A stretch of DNA of 64,000 nucleotides from Sphingobacteriales bacterium (GTDB lineage: Bacteria; Bacteroidota; Bacteroidia; Chitinophagales; JADIYW01): assembly GCA_016719635.1 (NCBI GenBank), contig JADJYT010000004.1:248001-312000 (forward strand), written 5' to 3'. Positions within the stretch are counted from its first letter, which is position 1; every line of letters begins with the position of its first letter. The translations under genes and the position numbers were made by a program. Shown here piece by piece: positions 35,929-45,290 of this stretch. The notes below the pieces were generated by a model. That model saw only the letters and a program-made list of their open reading frames with translations, ran no database searches and was not told the DNA's origin.

Positions 35929-37734
35929 ATGCATATTCTCACCATAAATTGCGGCAGTTCCTCCATCAAAGCGGACGTTATTGATACAGTACATCATACG
36001 GCTGTGCTGTCTCTGGATGCAGAGCGTATTCCTGTCGCACCCCAGATAAAGCTCAATGGCGCTGTACTGACTTATGAAGGTGATCTGACATTGGACAACA
36101 TCATAAGATTTTGTCTGAACCACCTAAAGGCTGCAGTAACAGGAAAGGATATTCAGGGTATAGGACATCGCATAGCACATGGGGGAGACAGATACAGCCA
36201 ACCGGTGCTGATTGACGAAAACGTGGAACAGGCAATCCTGTTGCTGAGCGATTTGGCACCGCTGCATCATCCGGCCCATTTGTCGGGTATAAAGATGGCA
36301 AAAGTAGTATTTGGGAACCTGCCCAATATTGCAGTATTTGATACCGCCTTTCATCAGACACTACCCAAGAGAGCGCAGTATTATTCCATCGATAAGAAGA
36401 TGGCGGATAAATATGCCATAAGAAGATATGGATTTCATGGGACGAGCCATAAATACGTTGCGGAAAGGGCAGGCAGTTACCTGAAAGAAGATATCCGAAA
36501 CTTGAGGATACTATCCTGTCATTTAGGAAACGGTTCCAGTATCTGCGCCATTGAGTACGGCAGAAGCATCGAAACTTCCATGGGTATGACACCAATGGAA
36601 GGACTGGTGATGGGCACACGCTGCGGGGATATTGATCCGGGAATCGCTACGTTCTTGCAGGAAAAGGAGGGTTGGACACCCAAACAAACCGAAGATTTTT
36701 TGAATAATCATTCCGGACTATCCGGGCTAAGCGGCATCGGAAATGACTTGAGGGATATACTTCAGCAGGCGGAAAACGGGAATGAAGACTGCCGGCTGGC
36801 GATTCATGTCTTCACACACCGGCTTACAAAATATATTGGAGCGTATGCGGCGGTGATGGGCGGTGTGGATGTGCTCATCTTTACGGCAGGCATCGGAGAA
36901 AACAGTGCGGAAATCAGAAACAGGACATGTCAGGGATTGGATTTCCTCGGCATCAAACTGGATGGGGATAAAAATAAATCGGCAAGGCTGACAGATGAAC
37001 AGGATGTCATCGCCATATCTGAAGAGAACTCCAGGGTAACCATCCTTGCCATCCGGACGGATGAACAATATGCCATTGCGTTGGAAGCTCAAAAGATCTT
37101 GGAAGAAAAAAATAAAGTCAATACGCTTCCCAAAATACCCATTGCCATTTCAGCCAGGCATGTACATCTGACCAGAGAGACCCTGGATAAATTGTACGGG
37201 AAAGATTATGAGTTGACCGTCTATAAGTCTTTGTCACAGCCTGGGCAATTTGCCGCAAACGAAATGGTGACGCTGGTGGGTCCCAAAAACCGAATTGAAA
37301 ATGTCCGGATATTGGGGCCGCTTCGCACAAAGGATCAGGTGGAGATTTCCAAAACGGATGAGTTTTTTCTGGGTATAGACGCGCCGGTCAGAGACAGTGG
37401 CAATGTGGCGGGATCGCCGGGTATTACATTGATTGGAGAGGCTGGTACCGCTGCCATTAAGGAGGGAGTGATTGTGGCACTGCGGCATATTCACATGCAT
37501 CCGGAGGATGCTCAAAGATTTGGAGTAAACGACAGGGATATGGTGAGTGTGGATGTGGAAGATGAAGACCGCCCGCTGACCTTTAAGAATGTGCTGATTC
37601 GTGTTTCCGATAAATTCAAACTGGAGATGCATATTGACACCGACGAAGGCAATGCCGCGGAGATTCAGAGCGGGGAAGAAGGTGTGCTGATGGCTTGTGG
37701 TAAGAATGTAAGTCTGCAGTTAAAGAATGTCTGA
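35929..37734 (+). CDS. acetate kinase-PduL phosphotransacylase fusion
   Basis: About 601 residues from the ATG at 35929, chosen because acetate kinases begin MxILtiNcGSSS. Residues 1 to about 395 form a complete acetate kinase: NCGSSSIKADV, GHRIAHGG, FDTAFHQTLP, RYGFHGTSHKYV, HLGNGSSI and FTAGIGENSAEIRN. From about residue 405 a PduL domain follows, starting IPIAISARHVHLT with H411 and H413. It has the zinc cluster ALRHIHMHPEDA (H520, H522, H524) and ends MHIDTDEGNAAEI. PduL converts acyl-CoA and phosphate to acyl phosphate, which the kinase turns into ATP plus the acid. One polypeptide would thus carry both steps from acetyl- or propionyl-CoA. No microcompartment genes are nearby. Confidence 0.92.
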   Translation: MHILTINCGSSSIKADVIDTVHHTAVLSLDAERIPVAPQIKLNGAVLTYEGDLTLDNIIRFCLNHLKAAVTGKDIQGIGHRIAHGGDRYSQPVLIDENVEQAILLLSDLAPLHHPAHLSGIKMAKVVFGNLPNIAVFDTAFHQTLPKRAQYYSIDKKMADKYAIRRYGFHGTSHKYVAERAGSYLKEDIRNLRILSCHLGNGSSICAIEYGRSIETSMGMTPMEGLVMGTRCGDIDPGIATFLQEKEGWTPKQTEDFLNNHSGLSGLSGIGNDLRDILQQAENGNEDCRLAIHVFTHRLTKYIGAYAAVMGGVDVLIFTAGIGENSAEIRNRTCQGLDFLGIKLDGDKNKSARLTDEQDVIAISEENSRVTILAIRTDEQYAIALEAQKILEEKNKVNTLPKIPIAISARHVHLTRETLDKLYGKDYELTVYKSLSQPGQFAANEMVTLVGPKNRIENVRILGPLRTKDQVEISKTDEFFLGIDAPVRDSGNVAGSPGITLIGEAGTAAIKEGVIVALRHIHMHPEDAQRFGVNDRDMVSVDVEDEDRPLTFKNVLIRVSDKFKLEMHIDTDEGNAAEIQSGEEGVLMACGKNVSLQLKNV

Positions 37735-37815
37735 GTAATGCGGTATTATATCTTTTCGACGAAATTGTAATAAATCATCCGTTTTAATGACTAATTTAGA
37801 ATCTTAAATTTTTGT

Positions 37816-39667
37816 ATGAATAAGCTGATTTTTCTTTTCCTTTCAATTAGTTCGTTATTATCATTTTCACAGTCGAAAGACGTTGTGGGTGCTAACATTG
37901 ACCCAACGGCAAAGCCCGGTGACGACTTTTTCAAATATGCCAACGGCGGGTGGATAAAACAAAACCCGATTCCCGCAGCCTACTCACAGTGGGGTATCGG
38001 CAACCTGGTGCAGGAAGATGTATGGATGAAACTGAAAGCCATCAACGAAAAGGCATTAATCAGCTCATCAGGGGATGAAAATACCCGAAAGATTCGCTAT
38101 TTCTACTTCACCGCCATGGACACCTTGCTGATAGAAAAAGTAAAGCTGACTCCCATCACCGCCGAATTATCGATGATTAACAGTATTCAGGATATAAAGG
38201 GGTTGATCAAAGTCATCACCTCCCTGCATTCCGCAGGTATTCCGGTAGCCTTTGATTTAGGGGTTTATCAGGATATGAAAAACAGCGAAGTGAACGCATT
38301 GTATTTATCTCAGGGCGGACTGGGGCTTCCGAACAGGGATTATTATTTCAACAAGGATGCCCGAACCGTAAAAATTGTGACCGATTATAAGGCCAGGCAT
38401 TTGTTGAGAATGCTCGGTTATGTCAATCCGGCATTTCAGAATGGTGCGGCAGGCGTTTACAGCCTGGAGAAGATGCTGGCAGAAAAATCCAGAAAACTGG
38501 AAGACCTGCGCGACCCGTATGCGAACTATAATAAAATGTCGGTTGCGGATTTGAATAAACTGACTCCAAAGATGAACTGGAATACGGTGTTCGCCCAACT
38601 AAACATCAAGACGGATTCAGTCATTGTCGGCCAACCGGAATTTTTTACACAACTGAACACAGCCTTATCCAAAATCCCTTTGGCTACCTGGAAGAACTAC
38701 CTGAGATTTCATGTCATTTCCTCCTATGCTGACTATTTATACAAGAAAGTTGACAAAGAAGATTTCAGGTTTTACAGCACCGTTCTCCGAGGAAAGAAGG
38801 AGCAATTGCCGCGCTGGAAACGTGCATTGATCTGGGAAGAAGGAGCGATGGCAAAAATTAAGTACGGTTATAAAGAAGGTGGGTTATCCGGACAAATGGA
38901 AAGATTTTTCTGCCTTGAAGCTAAATGACAAATCCATCGTGGAGAATATGCGCAATGCGAATAAATTCTGGTTCAACTATCATATCGGCAAGCTGAATAA
39001 ACCCGTGGACAGAACGGAGTGGGATATGACGCCGCAAACCTATAATGCCTATTATAATCCTTCCAATAATGAGATTGTATTGCCGGCAGGTATTTTTGTC
39101 ATCCCGGGCCATAAAGACGCCGAGATTGATGATGCTGTCATTTACGGATATGCCGCCGCTTCCACCATCGGACACGAAATCACACACGGGTTTGATGATG
39201 AAGGACGTCAGTTTGACGATAAAGGGAATCTCCAAAACTGGTGGCAGGAAGAAGACGAGAAAAAATTCAATGAGAAAGCCGCCAGATATGTGGATCAATT
39301 CAATAATTACGTTGTGCTGGACAGCCTTCATATCAATGGAAAAGCTACCCTGGGTGAAAATATCGCCGACCTGGGCGGCCTGGTCATTGCCCTTGATGCC
39401 TTCAAGAAAACGGTGCAATTTAAAGAAGGAAAAACGATCGATGGTTTAACGCCTCTGCAGCGCTATTTCTTAGGTTATGCCCTCGGGTGGCTTGGCCATG
39501 CCAGAGAGGAAGAGCTGGCAAGCCGTGTGATGACCGATGTACATTCGCCTCCGTTCTTACGGGTAAATGGACCATTTTCGAATATTGATGATTGGTACGA
39601 TGCATTTGGCATCCAAAAAGGAGAAAAGATGTGGCGCGATGGCTCAGATCGTGTCAAAATATGGTAA
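37816..39667 (+). pseudogene. M13 family metallopeptidase (PepO/neprilysin-like), disrupted
   Basis: The N-terminal part, 37816-38928, encodes a signal peptide and the M13 start (DDFFKYANGGWIKQNPIPAAYSQWG). The C-terminal part, open from 38831, carries KLSTVIKKVGYPDKWKDFS, the zinc motif IGHEITHGFDDEG and GENIADLGGLVIA. The frames are offset by one base around the A5 run 38853-38857; removing one A would join GAMAK to LSTVIKKVGYPDKW. Even so, roughly 60 residues expected between RWKRAL.WEEGAM and the KL..IKKIGYP segment (the G.LYV..YF...WM..TK part) are missing. The joined length is about 617, against about 670-690 in relatives. This indicates an internal deletion plus a frameshift, not only a sequencing slip. 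The active-site region remains. Confidence 0.85.
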
Positions 39668-39724
39668 AATAATCCAGTCTTTCCTGGGTTGGCTTAACGA
39701 ATCCTGATTAACAGCTAGTTGATG

Positions 39725-39765
39725 TTGGTGTTTTTTTGTTGATATATGTCAATAAAAAACACCAA
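39725..39765. terminator. hairpin downstream of the M13 gene
   Basis: TTGGTGTTTTTT (39725-39736) pairs perfectly with AAAAAACACCAA (39754-39765), and an inner TTGA/TCAA extends the stem after a bulge. It lies 58 bases after the M13 stop. Confidence 0.5.
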
Positions 39766-39971
39766 ATTTGCCACTTACCAATCCAAATCCACCATTTAGG
39801 CACTTAAAACCGCCATATATAAAGTGAGGTTTTCAGAGAATGAATTACGTAGTAATATTGTATCAACAAACAGATTGTTTACGTTTCTCTCTCTTTATCT
39901 GTTGTTTACGGCTTTTAAAAGGCCCTAAAGTATTTAGAAGCTCATTCCCATTGAAAAATTTGAAGTTTTCT

Positions 39972-40001
39972 AAAAGTTTCACTCTCAGGTGAAACTTTTT
40001 T
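39972..40001 (+). terminator. intrinsic terminator of an unidentified transcript
   Basis: AAAAGTTTCAC (39972-39982), a 6-base loop TCTCAG, then GTGAAACTTTT (39989-39999) running into further Ts. It is an 11-base perfect stem with a T tail on the plus strand. No gene ends close upstream. Confidence 0.6.
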
Positions 40002-40104
40002 ATAAGATATGAAACCATTTTTAAAATATTTTTGTTATTTTTAATGATTCTAGGTTCTGCTAAGAACATTCTGAAAACCCGAAAATTATTAAAAACCTGT
40101 GCTT

Positions 40105-40518
40105 ATGAGAAAAATCTACATTATTATACTATTCCTCGTTTTTCATATTCCGCTTTGCTTACTGGCAGACAGCAGTGATTTGGATTTAACGGTGAATAAC
40201 GGCAACTCCAAAGCAGTTATACGAAGTATATGGAAATATGAACAGGACTTATCTGCCTTTTCCTATGATAATGGCATCGCCAAGAAAATCTATTACCTGT
40301 CCCTGAATTCGGACGGAACCTATCACCAGTATGTACAGGTGATTCCAAGCAGTCCGCAAAATTATTACAGGGTGAAAAACTTTGAAATTAACGGAAAATG
40401 GTTTGAAAAGAACGGAAAACTGATTCTAGACGAATACGGCAAAGAAAATGCCATAGACTATAATTTCATGTATTCCAATTTTGAGAATATTGATAACCAG
40501 TTCATCTCTAAAAAGTAA
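40105..40518 (+). CDS. small secreted hypothetical protein
   Basis: 137 residues from the ATG at 40105; a GTG six bases earlier is in frame but less likely. It has a signal peptide (MRKIYIIILFLVFHIPLCLLADS). The mature part includes KAVIRSIWKYEQDLSAFSYDNGI, YYLSLNSDGTYHQYVQVIPSS and FEINGKWFEKNGKLILDEYGKEN. The order 'W.y......L..dGty......G.W...g..l.L' resembles lipocalin-like or copper-resistance NlpE-type small beta-barrels of Bacteroidota, but the match is weak. A strong terminator follows. It stands alone between two damaged genes. Confidence 0.6.
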   Translation: MRKIYIIILFLVFHIPLCLLADSSDLDLTVNNGNSKAVIRSIWKYEQDLSAFSYDNGIAKKIYYLSLNSDGTYHQYVQVIPSSPQNYYRVKNFEINGKWFEKNGKLILDEYGKENAIDYNFMYSNFENIDNQFISKK

Positions 40519-40567
40519 ATTATTTCTTCATTCTAAAATTAGTTGGTATTAGTTGATTTTACGTTTG

Positions 40568-40590
40568 GCCGCTCGTTAGAGCGGCTTTTT
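40568..40590 (+). terminator. intrinsic terminator after the small secreted protein gene
   Basis: GCCGCTC-GTTA-GAGCGGC followed by TTTTT. A perfect 7-base GC-rich stem with a tetraloop and T tail, 50 bases after the stop. Confidence 0.85.
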
Positions 40591-40708
40591 CATTTCTAAA
40601 ATATTATTTCTTCTTTGTTTAATATGGAATTGGTTCTAATCCCTCATTCATTTTGTAAATTTATTGCGTACTAATACATAGTTTGTTAAAAACAACGAAT
40701 ACTGTGTG

Positions 40709-43650
40709 ATGAAACAACCAACTGAAAATCCTCTACTGGACAGTATCGCTGCTCAATTGGAAGGTGAATTTTTCTACGATGCAAAAATGCGGACGCTTTA
40801 TGCCACGGATGCATCCGTTTATAAAGAATATCCCCTGGCCGTCGCATATCCAAAGTCGGAAAAGGATATACAGGCACTCATCCGGTTTGCCCGCGAAAAT
40901 AAAACGTCTTTAATCCCCCGTACTGCCGGCACCTCTTTGGGCGGTCAGGTGGTTGGCAACGGAATCGTGGTGGATGTTTCCAAATATTTCGATAAGATTC
41001 TGGAGATAAATAAAGAGGAAAATATGCCATCGTTCAGCCGGGTGTGGTTAGGGATGAATTAAACAGGCAGTTAAAATCTGCAGGCCTGGTTTTTGCACCC
41101 GAAACGTCTACGGCCAACCGTGCCATGATTGGCGGTATGGTGGGGAATAATTCCTGCGGTACGAATTCTATCGTTTACGGTTCCACCCGCAATCATGTGC
41201 TGGAACTGAAAGGGTTACTGAGTGATGGTTCTGCCGTGAAATTTCACGCGTTATCCAATGGAGATTTTCAGCAGAAACTCGCTATGGATAATCAGGAAGG
41301 GCAGGTCTATAGATTCCTGCAGAAAGAACTATCCGATAAAGAAACACAGGAGGAAATTACCGCACAGTTTCCCAATCATAAAATTCACCGCCGCAATACC
41401 GGCTATGCCATCGATGAGTTGATTCGTCAGCAGCCTTTTGATGAGAAAGGTTTGCCATTTAATTTGTGTGAATTGATTTGCGGCAGTGAGGGGACACTTG
41501 CTTTCATCACTGAAATTAAATTAAACCTGGTGTCACTTCCTCCAAAGGAAAAGGTAGTGGTGGCCGTGCATTTCAAAACACTCGAAGAAAGCCTGCGCGC
41601 TAGCGTGCTGGCGATGAAGCATAAGCCAACGGCCTGTGAGCTGATGGATAAGATAATTTTAGACTGTACCAAAGAAAATATTGAACAGGCCAAGAACAGA
41701 TTCTTTGTAAAAGGGGATCCGGAAGCTATTCTGTGTGTCGAGTTTCATGCAGAAACCAGACAAGAAGTGGAAGCGAAAGCGTTTGCGCTGCAAAGTGACT
41801 TTGAAAAGGAAAATGTAGGGTATCACTTCCCGTATCTGTTTGGCAATGATACGACCAAGCTTTGGAATCTTCGCAAGGCGGGCTTAGGCTTGCTTGCCAA
41901 TATGCCGGGAGACTCGAAAGCTGTGGCTGTCATCGAGGATACCGCAGTTACTGTGGAAGACCTGCCGGCTTATATCGGGGAGTTTACGGATATGATGAAC
42001 AGCCACCGGCAGCGTTCGGTGTATTATGCGCATGCCGGTGCCGGAGAGTTACATTTGCGCCCTATCCTGGATTTAAAGAAAAAAGAAGACAGGATCTTAT
42101 TCAGGACAATAGCGACCGAATCGGCAACGTTGGTCAAAAAATATAACGGTTCGCTCAGTGGCGAGCACGGCGACGGCCGTGTCAGAGGAGAATTTATTCC
42201 GATGATGGTGGGAGAGAAAAATTATCAGTTGCTGCGCAGATTAAAGTATACGTTTGACCCGGATAATATCTTTAATCCCGGAAAGATTGTGGACACCCAG
42301 CCGATGGATACTTCATTGCGTTATGAAGAGAATCAGGAAACACGTCAGTTTGAGACCATTTTCAGTTATGATAAAGACGGCGGCATTCTGCGGGCAGCGG
42401 AAAAATGCAACGGCAGCGGTGATTGCCGCAAACTGCCCGGCAGCGGCGGTACGATGTGTCCATCGTATATGGCTACGAGAAATGAAAAGGATACCACAAG
42501 AGCGCGTGCAAATATTCTGAGAGACTTTCTGTCGAATTCTTCAGAGGTAAATAAATTCAATCACAAAGAAATTTACGATGTGATGGATTTATGCCTGAGC
42601 TGTAAAGGATGTACTTCCGAGTGCCCGTCCAATGTCGATATTACCACGTTAAAGGCGGAGTTCTTATACCAGTACTACAAAGAAAACGGCGTTCCGCTGA
42701 GAACCAGGGCAATTGCAAATATCGGTCAGTTGAGTAAGCTGGCGATGTTGTTTCCCGGGTTGAGTAATTTCGGTTTGTCGAATAAGCTGACATCCTCCAT
42801 ATTAAAAAAAGCGTTAAAGATTGCTCCGAATCGTTCCATGCCATTATATCATAAACAAACGTTGCTGACCTGGTACAAGAAAAATCAGGACAAGCTGCAG
42901 GCACAGGGAGAGCGTAAAGGGAAAGTGTATTTCTTCTTTGATGAGTTTACCAATTTCAATGATGTGGAAATCGGAATTAAGTCATTGCTGCTGTTAGCAA
43001 GATTGGGTTATGAAGTGGCTTATATGCAACATGCCGACAGCGGCAGGGCGCATATGTCCAAGGGTTTGATAAAGAAAGCACAGGAGCTGGCAAATGAAAA
43101 TGTACGCATCTTCAGCACGTGGGTAAATAAGGATGTGCCTTTAATAGGAGTCGAACCATCCGCCATTTTATCATTCAGAGATGAATATCCGAGGCTGGTG
43201 GACAAGAATGAAATACCGAAAGCCCGCAAATTAGCACAAAACTGTTTTATCATTGATGAGTTCATAGCTAAAGAAATTCAGAAAGGGAATATTACAGCCG
43301 GACAGTTTACAAAAGAAAAAAAATACATCAAACTGCACGGCCATTGCCATCAGAAAGCATTATCCTCTGTCGATCATACCATCCAGCTGCTGAGTTTGCC
43401 TGAAAATTATCATGTGGAAAACATACCGAGCGGATGCTGCGGTATGGCAGGCAGCTTTGGTTATGAACAAGAGCATTTCGACGTGTCCATGCAGATAGGC
43501 GAGTTGGTATTATTTCCCGCAGTCAGAAATGCAGCCCCGGATACCATTATCGCTGCCCCAGGCACCAGTTGCCGCCACCAGATAAAAGACGGTACGCAAA
43601 AACAGGCATACCATCCCGTGGAGGTATTGTATGATGCTTTGTTGAAATGA
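40709..43650 (+). pseudogene. FAD-binding and (Fe-S)-binding oxidoreductase (D-lactate/glycolate oxidase type), split by one-base frameshift
   Basis: The first frame (40709-41062) carries the FAD_binding_4 start: VAYPKSEKDIQALIRFARENKTSLIPRTAGTSLGGQVVG. The second frame continues with AIVQPGVVRDELNRQLKSAGLVFAPETST and GGMVGNNSCGTNSIVYG. The two meet at the A4 run 41019-41022. One extra A would give EEKYAIVQPGVVRDEL, matching the family exactly. After the FAD oxidase C-terminal domain come two Fe-S motifs (CNGSGDCRK...CP and CLSCKGCTSECP) and CCG-type sites (HGHCHQKAL, GCCGMAG). The predicted product of about 980 residues would oxidise a D-2-hydroxy acid such as D-lactate or glycolate and feed electrons to the membrane. 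Everything beyond the single base looks intact, so sequencing error or slippage is as likely as a true pseudogene. Confidence 0.88.
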
Positions 43651-43829
43651 AATGATTTTAATTTTTTTTTTATTTTTAATTATTTCAAGTGCATATAACG
43701 TACCGATATTGTAGTTATCCACAATTTACTGGGGACTCGTGTGATATGAGTAATTGAATTTATTGAGGAAAATCAAGGTACGTCTAACTGTTTTTTGTTA
43801 TTTTTATGTAAAGTAAGTGAACTTCCTTT

Positions 43830-44762
43830 ATGCAAAGTATACAGAGTATTACCGTACAAACCTTTATTAATGTTTTCAGAAGAAGCCTCTTTGTCCATAA
43901 AACCGAGGCAAACACCATAAGGGTTGGTTTCGAGCGGATGTCTAACATTTCCAAATTCCCCCGATTTGTCAAAAAGGAAGAACTCACCTATGCCGGTGTC
44001 GATGCTTCCTGGTTTATCCCGGAGGGATACGGTAAATCCAAGACTATATTGTATTTGCATGGCGGCGGTTATGTGATGGGTTCCGTCAATACACACAGGG
44101 CATTGATAGCAAGGATAGCGAGAGCCACCAACTGTAAGGCACTGGCCATTAATTACAGAAAATCTCCTGAAAACCTGTATCCGGCAGCCATTGAAGATGC
44201 AGTCAATACCTACAAGCAAATGATAGCAGATGGATATGAGAATATTTTCATCATGGGTGACTCGGCAGGCGGCGGTTTGTCGCTCGCATTGCTGCAAATG
44301 ATTAAGAAACAGAAGCTCCAGAAGGCCGCCGGTACGGTATTGTTATCGCCCTGGACAGATTTGACTTTAAGTGGCGATAGCGTTCACTCCAAAAAGGACG
44401 TGGATCCACTGATACAGCCGCATTTACTGGAAATATTTTCCAAACGGTATTATGGAAATGAAGACCCTGCCAATCCATTGATATCTCCGCTGTTCGCAGA
44501 CGTGAAAGGGTTTCCGCCAACATTGATACAGGTGGGTGGCAATGAAATCTTGCTGGATGACTCGACGCGTATTGCGCAGAAACTCAATAAGGCAGGTGTA
44601 AGGGTCAAGCTGGATATCTTTGAGAATATGATGCATGTATGGCAGTTTTTTGGTGGTATTATGCCGGAAGCCAACAGAGCGATTGAGGAAATAGGTGAAT
44701 TTGTAAAATCTATTAAGGTCTCCACAAAAGCGGATAAATTGGATACGATGGCAGTTTACTAA
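43830..44762 (+). CDS. alpha/beta hydrolase, hormone-sensitive-lipase family esterase
   Basis: A 310-residue carboxylesterase of the HSL (family IV) group. The oxyanion motif is LYLHGGGYVMGSVNTHRA and the nucleophile Ser lies in IMGDSAGGGLSLAL. The acid residue is probably in GGNEILLDDSTR (Asp) and the His in ENMMHVWQFFGG. No signal peptide, so cytosolic. Such enzymes cut short-chain acyl esters. The start is the only good ATG before the family's usual cap region. It lies 180 bases downstream of the FAD/Fe-S oxidoreductase gene on the same strand. Confidence 0.92.
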   Translation: MQSIQSITVQTFINVFRRSLFVHKTEANTIRVGFERMSNISKFPRFVKKEELTYAGVDASWFIPEGYGKSKTILYLHGGGYVMGSVNTHRALIARIARATNCKALAINYRKSPENLYPAAIEDAVNTYKQMIADGYENIFIMGDSAGGGLSLALLQMIKKQKLQKAAGTVLLSPWTDLTLSGDSVHSKKDVDPLIQPHLLEIFSKRYYGNEDPANPLISPLFADVKGFPPTLIQVGGNEILLDDSTRIAQKLNKAGVRVKLDIFENMMHVWQFFGGIMPEANRAIEEIGEFVKSIKVSTKADKLDTMAVY

Positions 44763-44826
44763 ATGTCATAGTGTAATATCAGCTGCCGCTATAAGGTGTA
44801 TTCGGTTTTTTAATAGTAGTTCAATT

Positions 44827-45105
44827 ATGGAATATCTTGACGCCAATAAACATAAAATCGTCTGTCCTCAATGCGGGGCCAATGATTTTAAAGAGGTTGA
44901 TTCAAGTCACATCGAATGTGTGCATTGCGGTACTCAGGTGGACACCACCATTATTCTTACGGATAATACCCATCACAACATGGTGATTAAAGACGGTGCG
45001 GAAGTGCAGGTAAAAGACCATGCCAACGTGAAAATCAAGGGCGGACTGGAAATAAAAGGCGGTAGCCTGACCATAACAGACGGCGGCAGTCTGGAAATAG
45101 GATAG
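44827..45105 (+). CDS. zinc-ribbon protein with short beta-helix-like tail
   Basis: A 92-residue protein. The N-terminal 40 residues hold a zinc ribbon with two pairs of cysteines, CPQCGANDFKEVDSSHIECVHCG. The C-terminal half, from about residue 55, is a run of short repeated strands: MVIKDGAEVQVKDHANVKIKGG, then LEIKGGSLTITDGGSLEIG. This looks like two to three turns of a right-handed beta-helix, similar to bactofilin repeats. I do not recognise a named family. It lies just upstream of the metY leader and is followed by that promoter. Function unknown. Confidence 0.65.
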   Translation: MEYLDANKHKIVCPQCGANDFKEVDSSHIECVHCGTQVDTTIILTDNTHHNMVIKDGAEVQVKDHANVKIKGGLEIKGGSLTITDGGSLEIG

Positions 45106-45126
45106 TGTAATTTTCAAAATCTTTTT

Positions 45127-45134
45127 TATATTTG
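45127..45134 (+). promoter_or_regulatory. metYX promoter, -7 element
   Basis: TATATTTG, an exact TAnnTTTG match, followed by T (the Y of TAnnTTTGY). It lies 8 bases before the leader-peptide ATG at 45142 and about 157 before metY. No TTTG is visible at -33. Confidence 0.55.
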
Positions 45135-45141
45135 TCGAAGA

Positions 45142-45210
45142 ATGATGCTTTCTAACAAACAAATGATGTGTTGTTGCTGTTGTAAAACAGATATGGAAGG
45201 CTATGTCTAA
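45142..45210 (+). CDS. cysteine-rich leader peptide of the metYX attenuator
   Basis: A 22-codon frame too short for gene finders: MMLSNKQMM, then five consecutive cysteines (TGT TGT TGC TGT TGT at 45169-45183), then KTDMEGYV and TAA. Four Met codons come before the Cys run. It starts just after a good -7 promoter element and precedes an intrinsic terminator placed before metY (O-acetylhomoserine sulfhydrylase). Its last codons contain GGAAGGCT, which can pair with the terminator's 5' arm. This is the layout of ribosome-mediated attenuation: stalling at Cys codons when Cys-tRNA is scarce would expose GGAAGGCT, block the terminator and allow metYX expression. Seen: frame, codons and helices. 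Inferred: function. Confidence 0.8.
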   Translation: MMLSNKQMMCCCCCKTDMEGYV

Positions 45211-45271
45211 TCATAAACTATATTATACCATATACCAGCCTTCCCTAATTGCGGAAGGCTTTTTATTTTTT
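45195..45271 (+). promoter_or_regulatory. transcription attenuator: antiterminator and terminator helices
   Basis: Three complementary segments are present: GGAAGGCT (45195-45202, within the leader reading frame), AGCCTTCC (45237-45244) and GGAAGGCT (45253-45260). The second and third form an intrinsic terminator with an 8-base loop and a T-rich tail (45260-45271). The first and second form the competing antiterminator. A ribosome at the leader stop (45208-45210) would cover the first segment and favour termination; one stalled on the Cys codons (45169-45183) would leave it free. Confidence 0.85.
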
Positions 45272-45290
45272 AACAATTAAAAGATATATA

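Larger units (their letters stand above)
39668..40104. other. gene-free region with two strong hairpins
   Basis: About 437 AT-rich bases between the M13 pseudogene and a small secreted-protein gene. It holds a hairpin at 39725-39765 and a terminator-like hairpin at 39972-39999. I see no convincing coding frame between them. The second hairpin lies 305 bases past the previous stop, so it may end a small RNA or a long 3' untranslated region. Confidence 0.5.

Noticed and set aside
39863..40069. 68-codon minus-strand frame over the orphan terminator
   Set aside because: Low-complexity translation, runs through the hairpin and shows no family similarity.
45249..45290. Upstream in-frame start for metY
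   Set aside because: It lies within the attenuator hairpin and T tail; the ATG at 45291 matches the family N-terminus.
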